A stretch of DNA of 57,493 bases from an uncultured Collinsella sp. Lineage in GTDB: Bacteria; Actinomycetota; Coriobacteriia; Coriobacteriales; Coriobacteriaceae. The notes below the pieces were generated by a model. That model ran no database searches and had not been told where the DNA came from. It was given only the letters and a program-made list of their open reading frames with translations. A program made the position numbers and the translations under genes. The DNA lies in the NCBI GenBank assembly GCA_900550195.1, contig URRB01000017.1, forward strand, positions 1 to 57,493, in the 5' to 3' direction. Below are positions 8,216 through 18,300 of this stretch, one piece after another (the first letter of the stretch is position 1; every line of letters starts with the position of its first letter).

Positions 8216-8256
8216 TGCAGACTTTTGCATGTCATACTAGGATGCAAAAGTCTGCA
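8216..8256. promoter_or_regulatory. hipBA operator candidate
   Basis: Perfect 15-bp arms (TGCAGACTTTTGCAT at 8216-8230, inverted at 8242-8256) surround an 11-base spacer with CATACT, a possible -10 box. It ends 16 bases before the hipB start. HipB-type repressors bind inverted repeats at their own promoter, so this is the likely autoregulatory site. Confidence 0.75.
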
Positions 8257-8271
8257 CGTTAGGAGATTGCC

Positions 8272-8703
8272 ATGGATACCCTTCCCATCACCACGCCGCG
8301 CCAAGCCGGCATCTACGTGCGTCAGGCGCGCGAGGCGCAGGGGATCACCCGTGCCGCCCTCGCTAAAAAAGCCGGTGTTTCGGAACGCCTGCTCGCATCG
8401 CTCGAGCTAGGAGACGCCACCGGCATTCGACTCGACAAGTTGCTGACCGTCTTTAACGCACTCGGCATTGGTCTCTTCGCGCAAAGCGATAACGACTCCA
8501 TCGCATCGCCCTCCGAACATCCGACGACGATAGTGAACCTCCCTATCGCGAACTCGAATACCCTGCCAAAGCCAAGCGCAGGCAGACGACCCACTCGACA
8601 AGGAACGCCATCTTCCTATGGTGCCTTGCTGGCCCAAATCGCAGCCGAGCAAGGCCTTTCCGGCACTTCAAACCTCTCCTTTGGCTGCAAGGTTGTGAAA
8701 TAA
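8272..8703 (+). CDS. hipB: HipB-type antitoxin/repressor (HTH XRE family) with long C-terminal tail
   Basis: 143 residues. Residues 6-70 are a Cro/C1-type helix-turn-helix (YVRQAREAQGITRAALAKKAGVSERLLASLE). The tail of about 70 residues is polar, rich in Ser/Pro/Thr and longer than in E. coli HipB; its role is not evident. AGGAG lies 6 bases before the ATG. The stop is followed at once by the hipA ATG, so antitoxin and toxin are cotranscribed. The dyad just upstream is its probable binding site. Confidence 0.85.
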   Translation: MDTLPITTPRQAGIYVRQAREAQGITRAALAKKAGVSERLLASLELGDATGIRLDKLLTVFNALGIGLFAQSDNDSIASPSEHPTTIVNLPIANSNTLPKPSAGRRPTRQGTPSSYGALLAQIAAEQGLSGTSNLSFGCKVVK

Positions 8704-10008
8704 ATGGCAGAGATGGAGCTCGCGACCCTCATTTGTGGCGAAATCGCCGGCACTCTCCGCCAAGACGAGCATGGACTCTGCAGCTTTGCATACGCCCCAA
8801 CCTATCGCGGAGCACCGTTATCGCTAACAATGCCGCTTTCCAATCGCACGTATGGCCATAGCATCGTCCGCCCGTTCCTATTTGGCCTTTTGCCCGACAG
8901 TCAAGAGCAGCGTCGCGCTATTGCCACCGAGTATGATGTTGCATCCAACAACCCCGTCGCCCTCTTGTGCCATATCGGTCTAGACTGCGCGGGGGCCGTT
9001 CAGTTTTGTCGAGCCGATCAATTAGACGTCGCCCGCGGCAGGGTCTCGGCATACCGCCCGCTTACCAATTCTCAAATCGCTCACAAGCTCAAAGCAATTC
9101 GCGATGACGAAAGAGAGACATGGATGGGCTCCAACGAAAGCTGGTCCCTGGGCGGCAATCAAGGCAAATTTGCACTAGCTTGGCATGATGGCCAATGGTG
9201 CGAATGTCTAGGGTCATCCCCCACTACCCATATCTTCAAAAATGGTGTCGTTGGGTTCAAACATCAGGCCTTAAACGAATTCGTCTGCATGAAAACGGCT
9301 CGGCGTGTTGGCATTCCAACTGCCAACGTCTCCTATTGCACATTTGAAGACGAAGCCGCGCTCGTCGTTGAACGGTACGACAGAATGGTCAATAGCAGCG
9401 GAAATATCGAAAGGCTGCATCAGGAGGACTTTTGCCAGGCGCTCGGTGTATTGCCAAGCCAGAAATACACCGCCGACGGAGGACCAACTACACGAGACAT
9501 CCAAGAACGACTGATTAACACAGTCCCCCACCACATGAATCTTGTGCTTTTTACCTATATGTTGTTCTATAACGCCATTATCGGAGCGCCTGACGCACAC
9601 GCTAAAAACTACTCGATCATCCTTGGCAAAGGCACAAACGCGGCGCTCGCACCCATGTACGATGTCGCGTCGGGTTTGGCATATGAGCGCATGCGCCGCC
9701 GGGCGCGCCTTGCCATGAGCGTTGGCGGCGAAAATCGTGTGGGGCGCATCGGTCCAGGCGCTATCCGCCGATACCACGGTATGGGCGACCCCGCGCTGGA
9801 GACGGCACTCACCGATGCCGGGCTATCCGAGAAGTTTTGCTTTGCGACCATGATGGACCTCGCCTACGAGGTACCCATTTGTATGGAAGAGGTCATAAAC
9901 GAATACGCCGACCTGCCCGGCATGGCGGACCTGCGCGAGCATATGCTCGGCCCCGTCTGCGAAAACTGCCAGCGCACCCTCGACCTCATCAAGGCGGATA
10001 TGGGCTAG
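8704..10008 (+). CDS. hipA: HipA-type serine/threonine kinase toxin
   Basis: 434 residues, close to the 440 of E. coli HipA. WSLGGNQGKFAL carries a serine near residue 148 equivalent to the autophosphorylated Ser150 loop; APDAHAKNYSI has the catalytic Asp (about 297) and MYDVASG the metal-binding Asp (about 320), so the kinase looks intact. HipA proteins phosphorylate aminoacyl-tRNA synthetases and slow growth, giving persistence; the target here is unknown. By eye the gene looks less GC-rich than its neighbours, and with mntP it forms a plus-strand island inside a minus-strand block, which hints at acquisition. Confidence 0.92.
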   Translation: MAEMELATLICGEIAGTLRQDEHGLCSFAYAPTYRGAPLSLTMPLSNRTYGHSIVRPFLFGLLPDSQEQRRAIATEYDVASNNPVALLCHIGLDCAGAVQFCRADQLDVARGRVSAYRPLTNSQIAHKLKAIRDDERETWMGSNESWSLGGNQGKFALAWHDGQWCECLGSSPTTHIFKNGVVGFKHQALNEFVCMKTARRVGIPTANVSYCTFEDEAALVVERYDRMVNSSGNIERLHQEDFCQALGVLPSQKYTADGGPTTRDIQERLINTVPHHMNLVLFTYMLFYNAIIGAPDAHAKNYSIILGKGTNAALAPMYDVASGLAYERMRRRARLAMSVGGENRVGRIGPGAIRRYHGMGDPALETALTDAGLSEKFCFATMMDLAYEVPICMEEVINEYADLPGMADLREHMLGPVCENCQRTLDLIKADMG

Positions 10009-10040
10009 GTGTCCGTAATCTCCCATTTCCCAAAAGAAGA

Positions 10041-10077
10041 GAGGGGGCACCCGTCGCAAAAGCTCGGGTGCCCCCTC
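10041..10077. terminator. Bidirectional hairpin between hipA and pepD
   Basis: A perfect 13-bp GC-rich stem (GAGGGGGCACCCG and its complement) with an 11-base loop lies between two convergent genes. There is no long T run; the minus-strand side continues into CTCTTCTTTT, which favours termination of pepD. Confidence 0.65.
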
Positions 10078-10134
10078 ACGCAATGTCATTTGCAATCCAC
10101 CAGCACGTGGCTCGGACTGCTGCTAGCGCAACCT

Positions 10135-11592
10135 TTACGCAGCGAGACGCTTGAGAACGTCGATGAGCAACTCGTAGAAGCGCTCGGCAGAAGCGAGCTC
10201 CATGCTCTCGTCCGGGGTGTGGACATCGGAGAGCGTCGGGCCCACGGCGATGGCGTCCAGGCCGTGCAGGGCCTCGGCAAACAGGCCGCACTCAAGGCCG
10301 GCGTGAATGGACTCGATGCGCAGCTCGGAGCCAAAGAGCTCGCGATAGCTCTCGACAAAGACGTCGCGGACCGGCGAATGCTCGGCATAGCTCCAGCCGG
10401 GATACTCGAACTCGAACTTGGCGTCGAAGCCCAGGACATCGGCCAACGTCTGCAGGCGGTCCTTGAACTCGTTCTGCAGCGAGGTGATCGAAGAGCGCGG
10501 GGACAGCATGATCTTGACCTCGTCGTCAGAGGTGGCAACCACACCGATGTTGGAGGAAACCTCGACGGAGCCGTCGGTGGCGACGTTGCGGCGAATCACG
10601 CCGTTAGGGGCAAGACGCAGGGCGCGGATGAGGGCGAGCGCGGACTTCTGGTCCATGGCCTCGACCTCGGCGTCGTCGGCAATCTCGACGGTGCAGGTAA
10701 AGCCGGGGTCGAAGACCTCGAGCTCGGCAGTGACGTCGGCGATGATGCCCTTTGCGATCTGGGCCGCGGCCTCGGCGGCAGCGTGGTCGGCGTAAACCAG
10801 CTCGGCCTTGCACTCACGGTTGATGGCGTTGTCCTTAGTGCCGCCGTTAAAGCTGACGATGGCGGGCTCGCCGGCGACCATCAGGCGGTCGATGATGCGG
10901 GCCATGATGAGGTTGCCGTTGCCGCGCTCCAGGTTGATGTCGGAGCCGGAGTGACCGCCCAGCAGGCCGGAGATGTCGAGCGTGAGGGTGCTACCGGTCT
11001 TGTGCTCGCGCGCGATCGGGCACGTGTAGGTAACGACGACGCCGCCGGCGCAGCTGACGGTGGCAACGCCCTCTTCCTCGGAGTCAAGGTTAATCATGGT
11101 GCGGGCGCTAATCTGGGACTTGTCGAGCGTCTCGGCGCCGACCAGGCCAGTCTCCTCGTCGGTGGTGAATACGCACTCGAGGGCCGGATGGACAATCGAA
11201 TCATCGTTGAGCACGGTAAGCATAAGCGCGACGGCAATGCCGTTGTCGGCACCCAGGGTGGTGCCGTTGGCGGTAAGGACACCATCCTTGACGACCAGGT
11301 CGATACCATCGGTCGTAAAGTCGTGCTCAACGGAGCCCAACTTGTCGCACACCATGTCGATATGGCCCTGCAACATCACGGTCGGGGCATTCTCGGCACC
11401 GGCAGATGCGGGCTTGCGAATGATGACGTTGTAGACCTCGTCCTGGTACACGTCGAGGCCGCGCTCCTTGGCAAACGCAACCAGGAAATCGCTGATGCCC
11501 TTCTCGTTGCCAGACCCACGGGGGATCGCGCTGATCTCCTCAAAGAAATGGAACAGTTGGGCGGGTTCGTAGCCAGTAATCTTGTAGTCCAT
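10135..11592 (-). CDS. pepD: Aminoacyl-histidine dipeptidase (peptidase D, M20 family)
   Basis: 485 residues. This cytosolic dinuclear zinc peptidase releases amino acids from Xaa-His and other dipeptides. QGHIDMVCD (first metal His/Asp), LGADNGIA (bridging Asp region) and TTDEETGLVGA (catalytic Glu pair) are the family motifs, and a dimerisation domain is inserted in the middle. The start at 11592 follows AAGGAGGCACC; the frame extends 35 codons further upstream without a ribosome site. Confidence 0.94.
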   Translation of the reverse strand: MDYKITGYEPAQLFHFFEEISAIPRGSGNEKGISDFLVAFAKERGLDVYQDEVYNVIIRKPASAGAENAPTVMLQGHIDMVCDKLGSVEHDFTTDGIDLVVKDGVLTANGTTLGADNGIAVALMLTVLNDDSIVHPALECVFTTDEETGLVGAETLDKSQISARTMINLDSEEEGVATVSCAGGVVVTYTCPIAREHKTGSTLTLDISGLLGGHSGSDINLERGNGNLIMARIIDRLMVAGEPAIVSFNGGTKDNAINRECKAELVYADHAAAEAAAQIAKGIIADVTAELEVFDPGFTCTVEIADDAEVEAMDQKSALALIRALRLAPNGVIRRNVATDGSVEVSSNIGVVATSDDEVKIMLSPRSSITSLQNEFKDRLQTLADVLGFDAKFEFEYPGWSYAEHSPVRDVFVESYRELFGSELRIESIHAGLECGLFAEALHGLDAIAVGPTLSDVHTPDESMELASAERFYELLIDVLKRLAA

Positions 11593-11749
11593 GGTGCCTC
11601 CTTGGCGCAACTGGTTAGACAATAAGACATGCGCCTTGTATATTCCCAGACTTTGCGTGCATAAACCAGTCGAAAACGCCGAGCGCCCTCGCATCATCGG
11701 CTAACGGTGGACCGTATAACGTAACGGTCACAACTTCCGCAGCTCTACA

Positions 11750-11781
11750 AATCGAGGCGCCCTTTCCGGAGCGCCTCGATT
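11750..11781 (-). terminator. clpC terminator
   Basis: A perfect 11-bp stem (AATCGAGGCGC/GCGCCTCGATT) with a 10-base loop lies 26 bases after the clpC stop; TTGTAG follows on the minus strand. Confidence 0.65.
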
Positions 11782-11806
11782 GCGCGTATCAAATTGTCGC
11801 CACGCC

Positions 11807-14449
11807 CTACAGCGCGCCGGAACCGGCTTGCATCATGCCGCCGGGGCCCGAGGTCACGCCGCCGCTCACGGGCGCGGCGTTGCCGGTGTGCGGTACCGCC
11901 GGGGCGGTATCGCCACCAAGCGTGCCCGCCGGACGCGGTGCCGGGATCTCGCCCGTGCCGCGGCTAAAGACAAACTTGCCATCGGCCACGTCGCACAGGA
12001 CGGTATCGCCCTCGCCCCACTCGCCAGCCAGCAGTTCCTCGGACAGCGGATCCTCGATGAGCTTTTGGATGGCACGACGCAGCGGACGCGCGCCGTTGGT
12101 GAGGTCGGTACCCTCCGCCACAATCTTGTCGTAGGCCGCATCGGTAAGCTTGATGTTCATGCCGTTTGCGATCAGGCGCTGGCGCAGATCGTCCACCAGC
12201 AGGTGCGCAATCTTGGTCAGGTTCTCGCCCGAGAGCTTCTGGAACACCACGATGTCGTCGATACGGTTGAGCAGCTCGGGGCGGAACAGGCGCTTGAGCT
12301 CGCCCATCGCGCGGCCGCGGATCTCACTCGAGGTGAGGCCCTGCTCGCCGGTGGTGCCAAAGCCAACGCTCGCATCCTGCGCGATCTCGCGGGCGCCCAC
12401 GTTTGACGTCATGATGATCACCGTATTGCGGAAGTCGACCGTCTTGCCCTGGCTATCGGTCAGACGGCCCTCCTCCAACACCTGCAGCAGGATATTGAAG
12501 ATGTCGGGGTGCGCCTTCTCGATCTCGTCGAACAGCACGACCGAGTACGGGTAACGGCGAACAGCCTTGGTGAGCTGGCCGCCCTCGTCGTGGCCCACAT
12601 AGCCCGGGGGGCTACCGATGAGCTTGGAGACCTCGAACTCACTGCCAAACTCCGACATATCGAAGCTGATGAGCGCGTCCTTGCTGCCAAAGAGATACTC
12701 GGCGAGCGTCTTGGCGAGCTCGGTTTTGCCCGTGCCGGTGGGGCCCAGGAAGATAAAGCTGCCGCCGGGGCGACGCGGGTCCTTGAGCGGCGAGCGGCTG
12801 CGGCGCACGGCCTTGGCAACGGCCTCGACGGCCTCGTCCTGACCGATGATGCGCGTCTTGAGCACGCTTTCGGCCTGCAGCAGGCGGCGGCTCTCGCTCT
12901 CGGTGAGCGAGGACACCGGCACGCCCGAGGTCACGGACACGATGTCGGCAATCTGGGAGACATCGATGGTGAGCGGGCTGGCGTCGAGCTCGGCCGTCCA
13001 GGCAGCCTTGGCCTCGGCGAGCTCAATCTCGGCAGCCTTTTGCTGCTCGGTGATCTCGGCGGCCTTGTTCATGTCGTCGCTCTCGGTGGCCTCCTGCGCG
13101 GCGGCCTTAAGCTCCTCCACGCGATGCTCGGCCTCGCGCACCGGCTCGGGCGCGCGGTTGGCGGCGATGCGGGCGCGGGCGCCGGCCTCGTCAATGAGGT
13201 CGATGGCCTTATCGGGCAGGAAGCGATCCTGGATGTAGCGGTTGGAGAGGTTCGCGGCGGCATCGATAGCACCCTGCGTATAGCGCACATGGTGGTGCTC
13301 CTCGTAGCGCGGCTTGAGCGCGGTCAGGATCTTGACCGTGTCCTCGACGCTCGGCTCCTCGACATCGATGGTCTGGAAGCGACGCTCGAAGGCCGGGTCC
13401 TTGGTGAGGTACTTGCGGAACTCCTCGGCCGTGGTGGCACCGATGATCTGGAAAGCACCGCGTGCGAGAACGGGCTTGAGCATGGAGCTCGCGTCGATGG
13501 AGCCCTCGGCAGAGCCAGCACCGATGATGGTGTGCATCTCGTCGATAAACAAGATAACGTCGTCGGCTTCGGTCGCCTCCTGGATCACGTTCTTGAGGCG
13601 CTCCTCAAACTCACCGCGATACTTGGCGCCCGCGACAAGACCCGGCAGGTCGAGCGTCCAGATATTCTGGTTCATGAGGTTCTCGGGCACGTTGCCGGCT
13701 GCAATCTGCTGAGCCAGGCCCTCGACGATGGCCGTCTTGCCCACGCCGGGGTCGCCCAGAATGAGCGGGTTGTTCTTGGTGCGGCGCGAAAGAATTTCCA
13801 TCATACGCTGGACTTCCTTTTCGCGACCAATTACAGGGTCGAGCTCGCCATCGCGCGCCTTTTGCGTGAGGTTGGTGGCGAACTGCTTGAGCGTATCGGT
13901 GCCGCTCCCCTTTTGCTGCGACGCGTCCGAGCCGCTAAAGAACGGCAGGCCCGCACCGGGACGCCCGGCACCGGCGCCGGCGAGCGGACGCTTCTTGTCC
14001 TGGTCCTTGGCGGTAAGTTTCTCGATGGCCTTTTTGATAGAAGCTGACGACACACCTAGGCGCATGAGGATGTCCATGGCCATGCCGTTACCCTCTTCGA
14101 CGATGCCAATCAGCAAGTGCTCGGTCGACACGTAGGTCTGGTTGTTCTCACGTGCCACGCGGAAGGAGCGCTCCATCACGCTGATGACGAGCGGCGTAAA
14201 GGCAAGCTTGGCAGCCTCGGTCTCCTCGCTGGGCTCGGGAACCGTGGTCTGGACCTCCTTGAGGGTGTCCATGATGTCGTCGTAGGAGATATCAAGCGAG
14301 CGCAGCGCCTCGGCAGCGATGCCCTCGTCCTCCTTGGCGAGTGCGAGCAGCAGGTGCTCGGTGCCCACCTTATTTGAGTGCAGATCGAGCGCCTCCTGTT
14401 TGGCCATCGACATGACCTTGCGCGCTCGATCGGTAAATCTATCTAACAT
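11807..14449 (-). CDS. clpC: ATP-dependent Clp protease ATP-binding subunit ClpC
   Basis: 880 residues. Order of parts: two Clp N repeats (1-145); first AAA+ module with Walker A GDPGVGKT at 232-239 and LFIDEMHT Walker B; a middle coiled-coil domain; second AAA+ module with GPTGTGKT and VVLFDEIEKAH; then a Gly/Pro/Ala-rich tail of about 50 residues. ClpC unfolds proteins and feeds them to ClpP; the P-loop-binding tripeptide is not pinned down here. I start at MLDRFTDRAR (14449) behind AAGGAAAC. No clear CtsR heptad repeat or HAIR site is visible in the 190 bases upstream, and no mcsAB or ctsR is adjacent, so regulation differs from Bacillus. Confidence 0.97.
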   Translation of the reverse strand: MLDRFTDRARKVMSMAKQEALDLHSNKVGTEHLLLALAKEDEGIAAEALRSLDISYDDIMDTLKEVQTTVPEPSEETEAAKLAFTPLVISVMERSFRVARENNQTYVSTEHLLIGIVEEGNGMAMDILMRLGVSSASIKKAIEKLTAKDQDKKRPLAGAGAGRPGAGLPFFSGSDASQQKGSGTDTLKQFATNLTQKARDGELDPVIGREKEVQRMMEILSRRTKNNPLILGDPGVGKTAIVEGLAQQIAAGNVPENLMNQNIWTLDLPGLVAGAKYRGEFEERLKNVIQEATEADDVILFIDEMHTIIGAGSAEGSIDASSMLKPVLARGAFQIIGATTAEEFRKYLTKDPAFERRFQTIDVEEPSVEDTVKILTALKPRYEEHHHVRYTQGAIDAAANLSNRYIQDRFLPDKAIDLIDEAGARARIAANRAPEPVREAEHRVEELKAAAQEATESDDMNKAAEITEQQKAAEIELAEAKAAWTAELDASPLTIDVSQIADIVSVTSGVPVSSLTESESRRLLQAESVLKTRIIGQDEAVEAVAKAVRRSRSPLKDPRRPGGSFIFLGPTGTGKTELAKTLAEYLFGSKDALISFDMSEFGSEFEVSKLIGSPPGYVGHDEGGQLTKAVRRYPYSVVLFDEIEKAHPDIFNILLQVLEEGRLTDSQGKTVDFRNTVIIMTSNVGAREIAQDASVGFGTTGEQGLTSSEIRGRAMGELKRLFRPELLNRIDDIVVFQKLSGENLTKIAHLLVDDLRQRLIANGMNIKLTDAAYDKIVAEGTDLTNGARPLRRAIQKLIEDPLSEELLAGEWGEGDTVLCDVADGKFVFSRGTGEIPAPRPAGTLGGDTAPAVPHTGNAAPVSGGVTSGPGGMMQAGSGAL

Positions 14450-14641
14450 GCTCGTTTCCTTACATGAGTTCATCGAAATCAAAACGCCCGCCCGTCGGCG
14501 GCGCTTTTGTCTCTTTACCCACAGGTTGTCTATGTTAACAGCTGGAGGAATATCTATAAACCCGGCTCACATGAATGCAGGTTATGACCGCATCGCGGGA
14601 CTCACCGCGCGATGCGCGACAGGCGCCCCGCAAGAGAAACC

Positions 14642-15331
14642 CTAGGCGTCTTTCACCACGTCGGGACTCGTCGCACGCGATGCGCGATAGGCATCGGCCT
14701 CCTTGGAGACGCGTTCGAGCAGCTCGGATGTATCGACGCCCTCGACTTGCGCGACCGTTTCCACCGTCTGCATGGCGACCGCCCTCAGGTACGCGCACGC
14801 GCTGTCCCCCGGCTGCTCGAGGTCTATCTCCTCGCCGCCCTCCCGGGCAAAGCCGACCGCCATCACAAAGCCCATGATGCCCGAGACCAGAAAGCCCACC
14901 GCAAAGCTCGAATCTGCCTTGAGCTCTTCTCCGTCGGGGTGGACGATCTCTCTCACGCGGTCGATGATGATCGTATGGATGCCCTGCACGACCTGCTCGG
15001 CGGCACCCGCCCTCATGGTGATGACGATGCGCCGCAGCAGGCAGCGGACGTCGCGCCGGTCGAACGCCGAAAGGTCGCCCTCGCTCGAAAAATGCCAGAG
15101 GGCATCGGTGATGAGCTCGTTATCCTGCAGCAGCTGGGCTATGGCGATGGCGACGAGTTCATCGAAATCGTGAAAATAGTAGTAAAACGTTCCGCGATTG
15201 CACTGGGCGGCGCGGGTCACCTCGCCAACCGACAGCTCGAAGATGCTGTTGTTCTCGATGAGCTCCCAAAACGCCTCGATGATACGGGTGCGTGCATCGG
15301 GCGCATCGGCGTCCTTACGCGGTCTCGCCAT
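14642..15331 (-). CDS. TetR-family transcriptional regulator
   Basis: 229 residues. Residues 14-60 are a TetR helix-turn-helix (LSVGEVTRAAQCNRGTFYYYF); the C-terminal ligand domain has a hydrophobic stretch (FAVGFLVSGIMGFVMAVGFA) that fits a greasy pocket. Its ATG at 15331 overlaps the end of the activase gene by 17 bases behind GGTGAGG, so it is cotranscribed and coupled to it. A TetR-like palindrome lies in the promoter region of that operon (19804-19824), so it probably represses its own operon. The inducer is unknown; an acyl-CoA is a plausible guess from context. Confidence 0.88.
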   Translation of the reverse strand: MARPRKDADAPDARTRIIEAFWELIENNSIFELSVGEVTRAAQCNRGTFYYYFHDFDELVAIAIAQLLQDNELITDALWHFSSEGDLSAFDRRDVRCLLRRIVITMRAGAAEQVVQGIHTIIIDRVREIVHPDGEELKADSSFAVGFLVSGIMGFVMAVGFAREGGEEIDLEQPGDSACAYLRAVAMQTVETVAQVEGVDTSELLERVSKEADAYRASRATSPDVVKDA

Positions 15332-18300
15332 GCGCCTCACCGCACCCCTGCGCCTTGGCGTTCATGATGAGCATCTGAAGACGGTTCTCCACGTTGGCGA
15401 AGCTCACGTCGGGATCGTAGTCGAGCGGCAGGAACTGCGCCGTGGGATACTGCTCCTTGAGCGCATGGATGAGCCCGCGCCCCACGACATGGTTGGGCAG
15501 ACACCCGAACGGCTGCAGGATCACGAAGTTGCGGCAGCCGCGCTTGGCGTGCTCGAGGATCTCCGCCGGAATCAGCACGCCCTCGCCCGCATCGAACGTA
15601 TGGTGCAGGATCTTATCGCTCGCGCGCACGAGCTCGGGCATGCGCGTCGGCGGCTCGTAGAGCGGGCTCGCCGCGCCCAGGCGGTCGCAACGGTCGTGCG
15701 CGAGCTCGAACAGGTTGTCCGCCGTGGCGTACCAGGCCTTTTCGGGCAGCGACAGGTCGACGTGGAACTCGCGCGACTGCGCATGCTTGTAGAAATAGGT
15801 CTTGCGGATCACGTCGGTCATGCGCGCCTCGATGACCTCGAGCCCGTTGTCCTCGAGGTAGCGCTCAATCTCGTGGTTGGCGCCGAGATGGAAATTGAGC
15901 AGGTACTCGCCCACGATGAGAACGGTCGGATGCGGGTTCGAGCGGTCGTACGGAACGGCGTCCATGATCGCAAGCGCGCGTTTGAAGCCCGTCGCCTGGC
16001 CTCTCAGCCCGGAGCGCTCCATGCCCTCGATAACCTCATCGAGCGCGCGGTCGAACGCAGCGTCCGCCGCGCCCTTCTCGAGCTCGTAGGGACGGATGCG
16101 CCTAAGCATGGCCTCGAGGGCATCGATCATGGGAAGACCGTAGGCGATCTGGATGCTCGGGCCAAGGCCGAGCTTGAAGCCCGGATGCGCATTGTGGGCA
16201 TCGACGTCGTCGTTGGTGAGCACCGGGACATAGTCGTATCCCGCGTCGTCGAGCGCGCGGCGCAGCAGGGGCATGTAGTGCGTCAGGCGGCAGTCGCCGA
16301 TATACTTGCCAGTCACCACGGCGACGTCGTGCGGGTCGTACTTACCGCTCTCGAGTGCCGCGAGCGCCTCGCCGATCACGATTTGCGCGGGGAAGCAGAT
16401 GTCGTTGTGCACATAGCGTTTGCCCAGGCGGATGGCATCCTCGCGCCCGATATCAAGGGCCTCGGCGCGCACGCCCTGATTGCGCATCGCCGCGGTCATG
16501 AGCCTGCAGAACGCATGGGAGGTGTTGGGGACCAGCGCGATCTTGTCGTGCCGGTCGCGCTTGGTGTACTTGACCTTATACGGGTCGTCGAGCGGATGGA
16601 CCGCGTGCACCCGGGCGCCCTCGGCACGCTCCTCCGCGCGACGACGGTTGACCGACTCGATAAACGAACGCACGCGAATGCCCATGGGACCGGCGACGTC
16701 GCTCTCATCGAGCTTGATCATCATCGGAACCTTGGAGCCCATCTCGCCCATCATGCGCGCGATCTCGTCGGTGAGATACGCATCGTGGCCGCAGCCGAAG
16801 CTGCCCATCTGCACGAGCTCGAGCTCGGACGTCGATGCGACGATGACCGCGCACGACAGCATGCGCGCATGGTAGTTGTTCACGATGTCGATGCGGCTGT
16901 TGGAAAGATCGACGTTGCAGACCCCCGGCACCGCATCGGGCGTCAGCACGGGGATGCCGCGCTCAGAGAAGAGCTTGGGCAGCCCGTGGTTGACCAGCGG
17001 GTCGTTGTGGTACGGGCGCGAAGCGATCACCACCGCGTAGCCGCCGTCCTCGCGCAGGTTCTCGAGCACCTGCCTGCCGCGCAGCTGCAGCTGGTTCTCA
17101 AACGTCTGCTGCGCGCGGTCCGCCTGCTCGGTCGCCTTGGCAACCAAGTCGGCATCGATATCGAAGGTCTCCTTGCACCACGCCTTGAGCTGGCGGTTTC
17201 GGTCGCCCTCGTCGTACCAGTGGAACAGCGGCGTATCGAACGGAACGCCGAAACGCTCCTCCGGGTTATCGGAATTGCGCATCACGTAGGGGTATCCCTT
17301 TACGACGGCGCACATCCACTCGCTGGTAGAGGCGGTGTTTTCGGTGGGCACCGTCGTGATGATGGGCATGAAGATGCGGTCGACGCCGGCGTCGACGAGA
17401 TTGCGGATGTGCCCGTGGACGAGCTTGGCCGGGAAGCACACGGTGTCGGATGTGACGTGCGCCAGACCGCGCTCGTACATCGCCTTGGTGCTGCGTCCCG
17501 AGACGCGCACCTTAAAGCCGAGCGTGCTGAAGAACGTCGACCAGAACGGCATGGTGTCCCAGAACTCGAGCACACGGGGAATGCCGATCGTGACATCGCG
17601 CCCCCCGCAGACGAGAACCGTGGGGTACGACTCGAACAGCAGCTTCTCGCGGTCGACAAAGAGATTGGGGGCAGCCGCGGTCCGGTCGCGCCCCGTGCCG
17701 GGCGCCTGTGCCTCGCAAGCACCCTGCGGACGCAGCTCCTCCGCCGCGGGAACCTTGCGCACGAGCTCATCCCATGAGATGGCGCCGCCGCGCGGGCAGC
17801 GATTGCCCGTGACGTAAAGCGAGCCGTCGCCAAATGCCACGACCGCGCGCTGGCAGCGGTTGTTGCACCGACGGCAGGTAACGCCGCCGAACTCGCGATG
17901 CTCGAAGCGCTCCACGGCATCGAGCCCGATAAACGACGTGCCGGCGTCGCCCTTGCGGCATTCCTCGCGCGCGAGCAGGGCGATACCGATAGCGCCCATC
18001 AGCCCCGGGTGGGGCGCACGCGTGACGGGTTTGCCCAGATACTGCTCGAATGCGCGCAGCACCGCGTCGTTTCGGAACGTGCCGCCCTGGACGACGACTT
18101 TGTCGCCCAGACGGTTGAGATTTGAAACGCGAATGACCTTGGTGAACACGTTCTCGATAATCGAACGGCAGAGACCGGCCATGATGTCGCCCGGACCCTT
18201 ACCGCGCCGCTGCTCGGAAACGACGCTGCTGTTCATGAACACCGTGCAGCGGCTGCCGAGAACGGCGGGGGCTTTGGACGAAAATGCCTCGGTCGCGATA

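Noticed and set aside
14450..14641. CtsR site upstream of clpC
   Set aside because: The heptad direct repeat GGTCAAA could not be found; left unassigned.
15198..17777. 859-codon plus-strand open frame
   Set aside because: Antisense shadow of the activase gene, caused by high GC at third positions; composition and lack of motifs show it is not coding.
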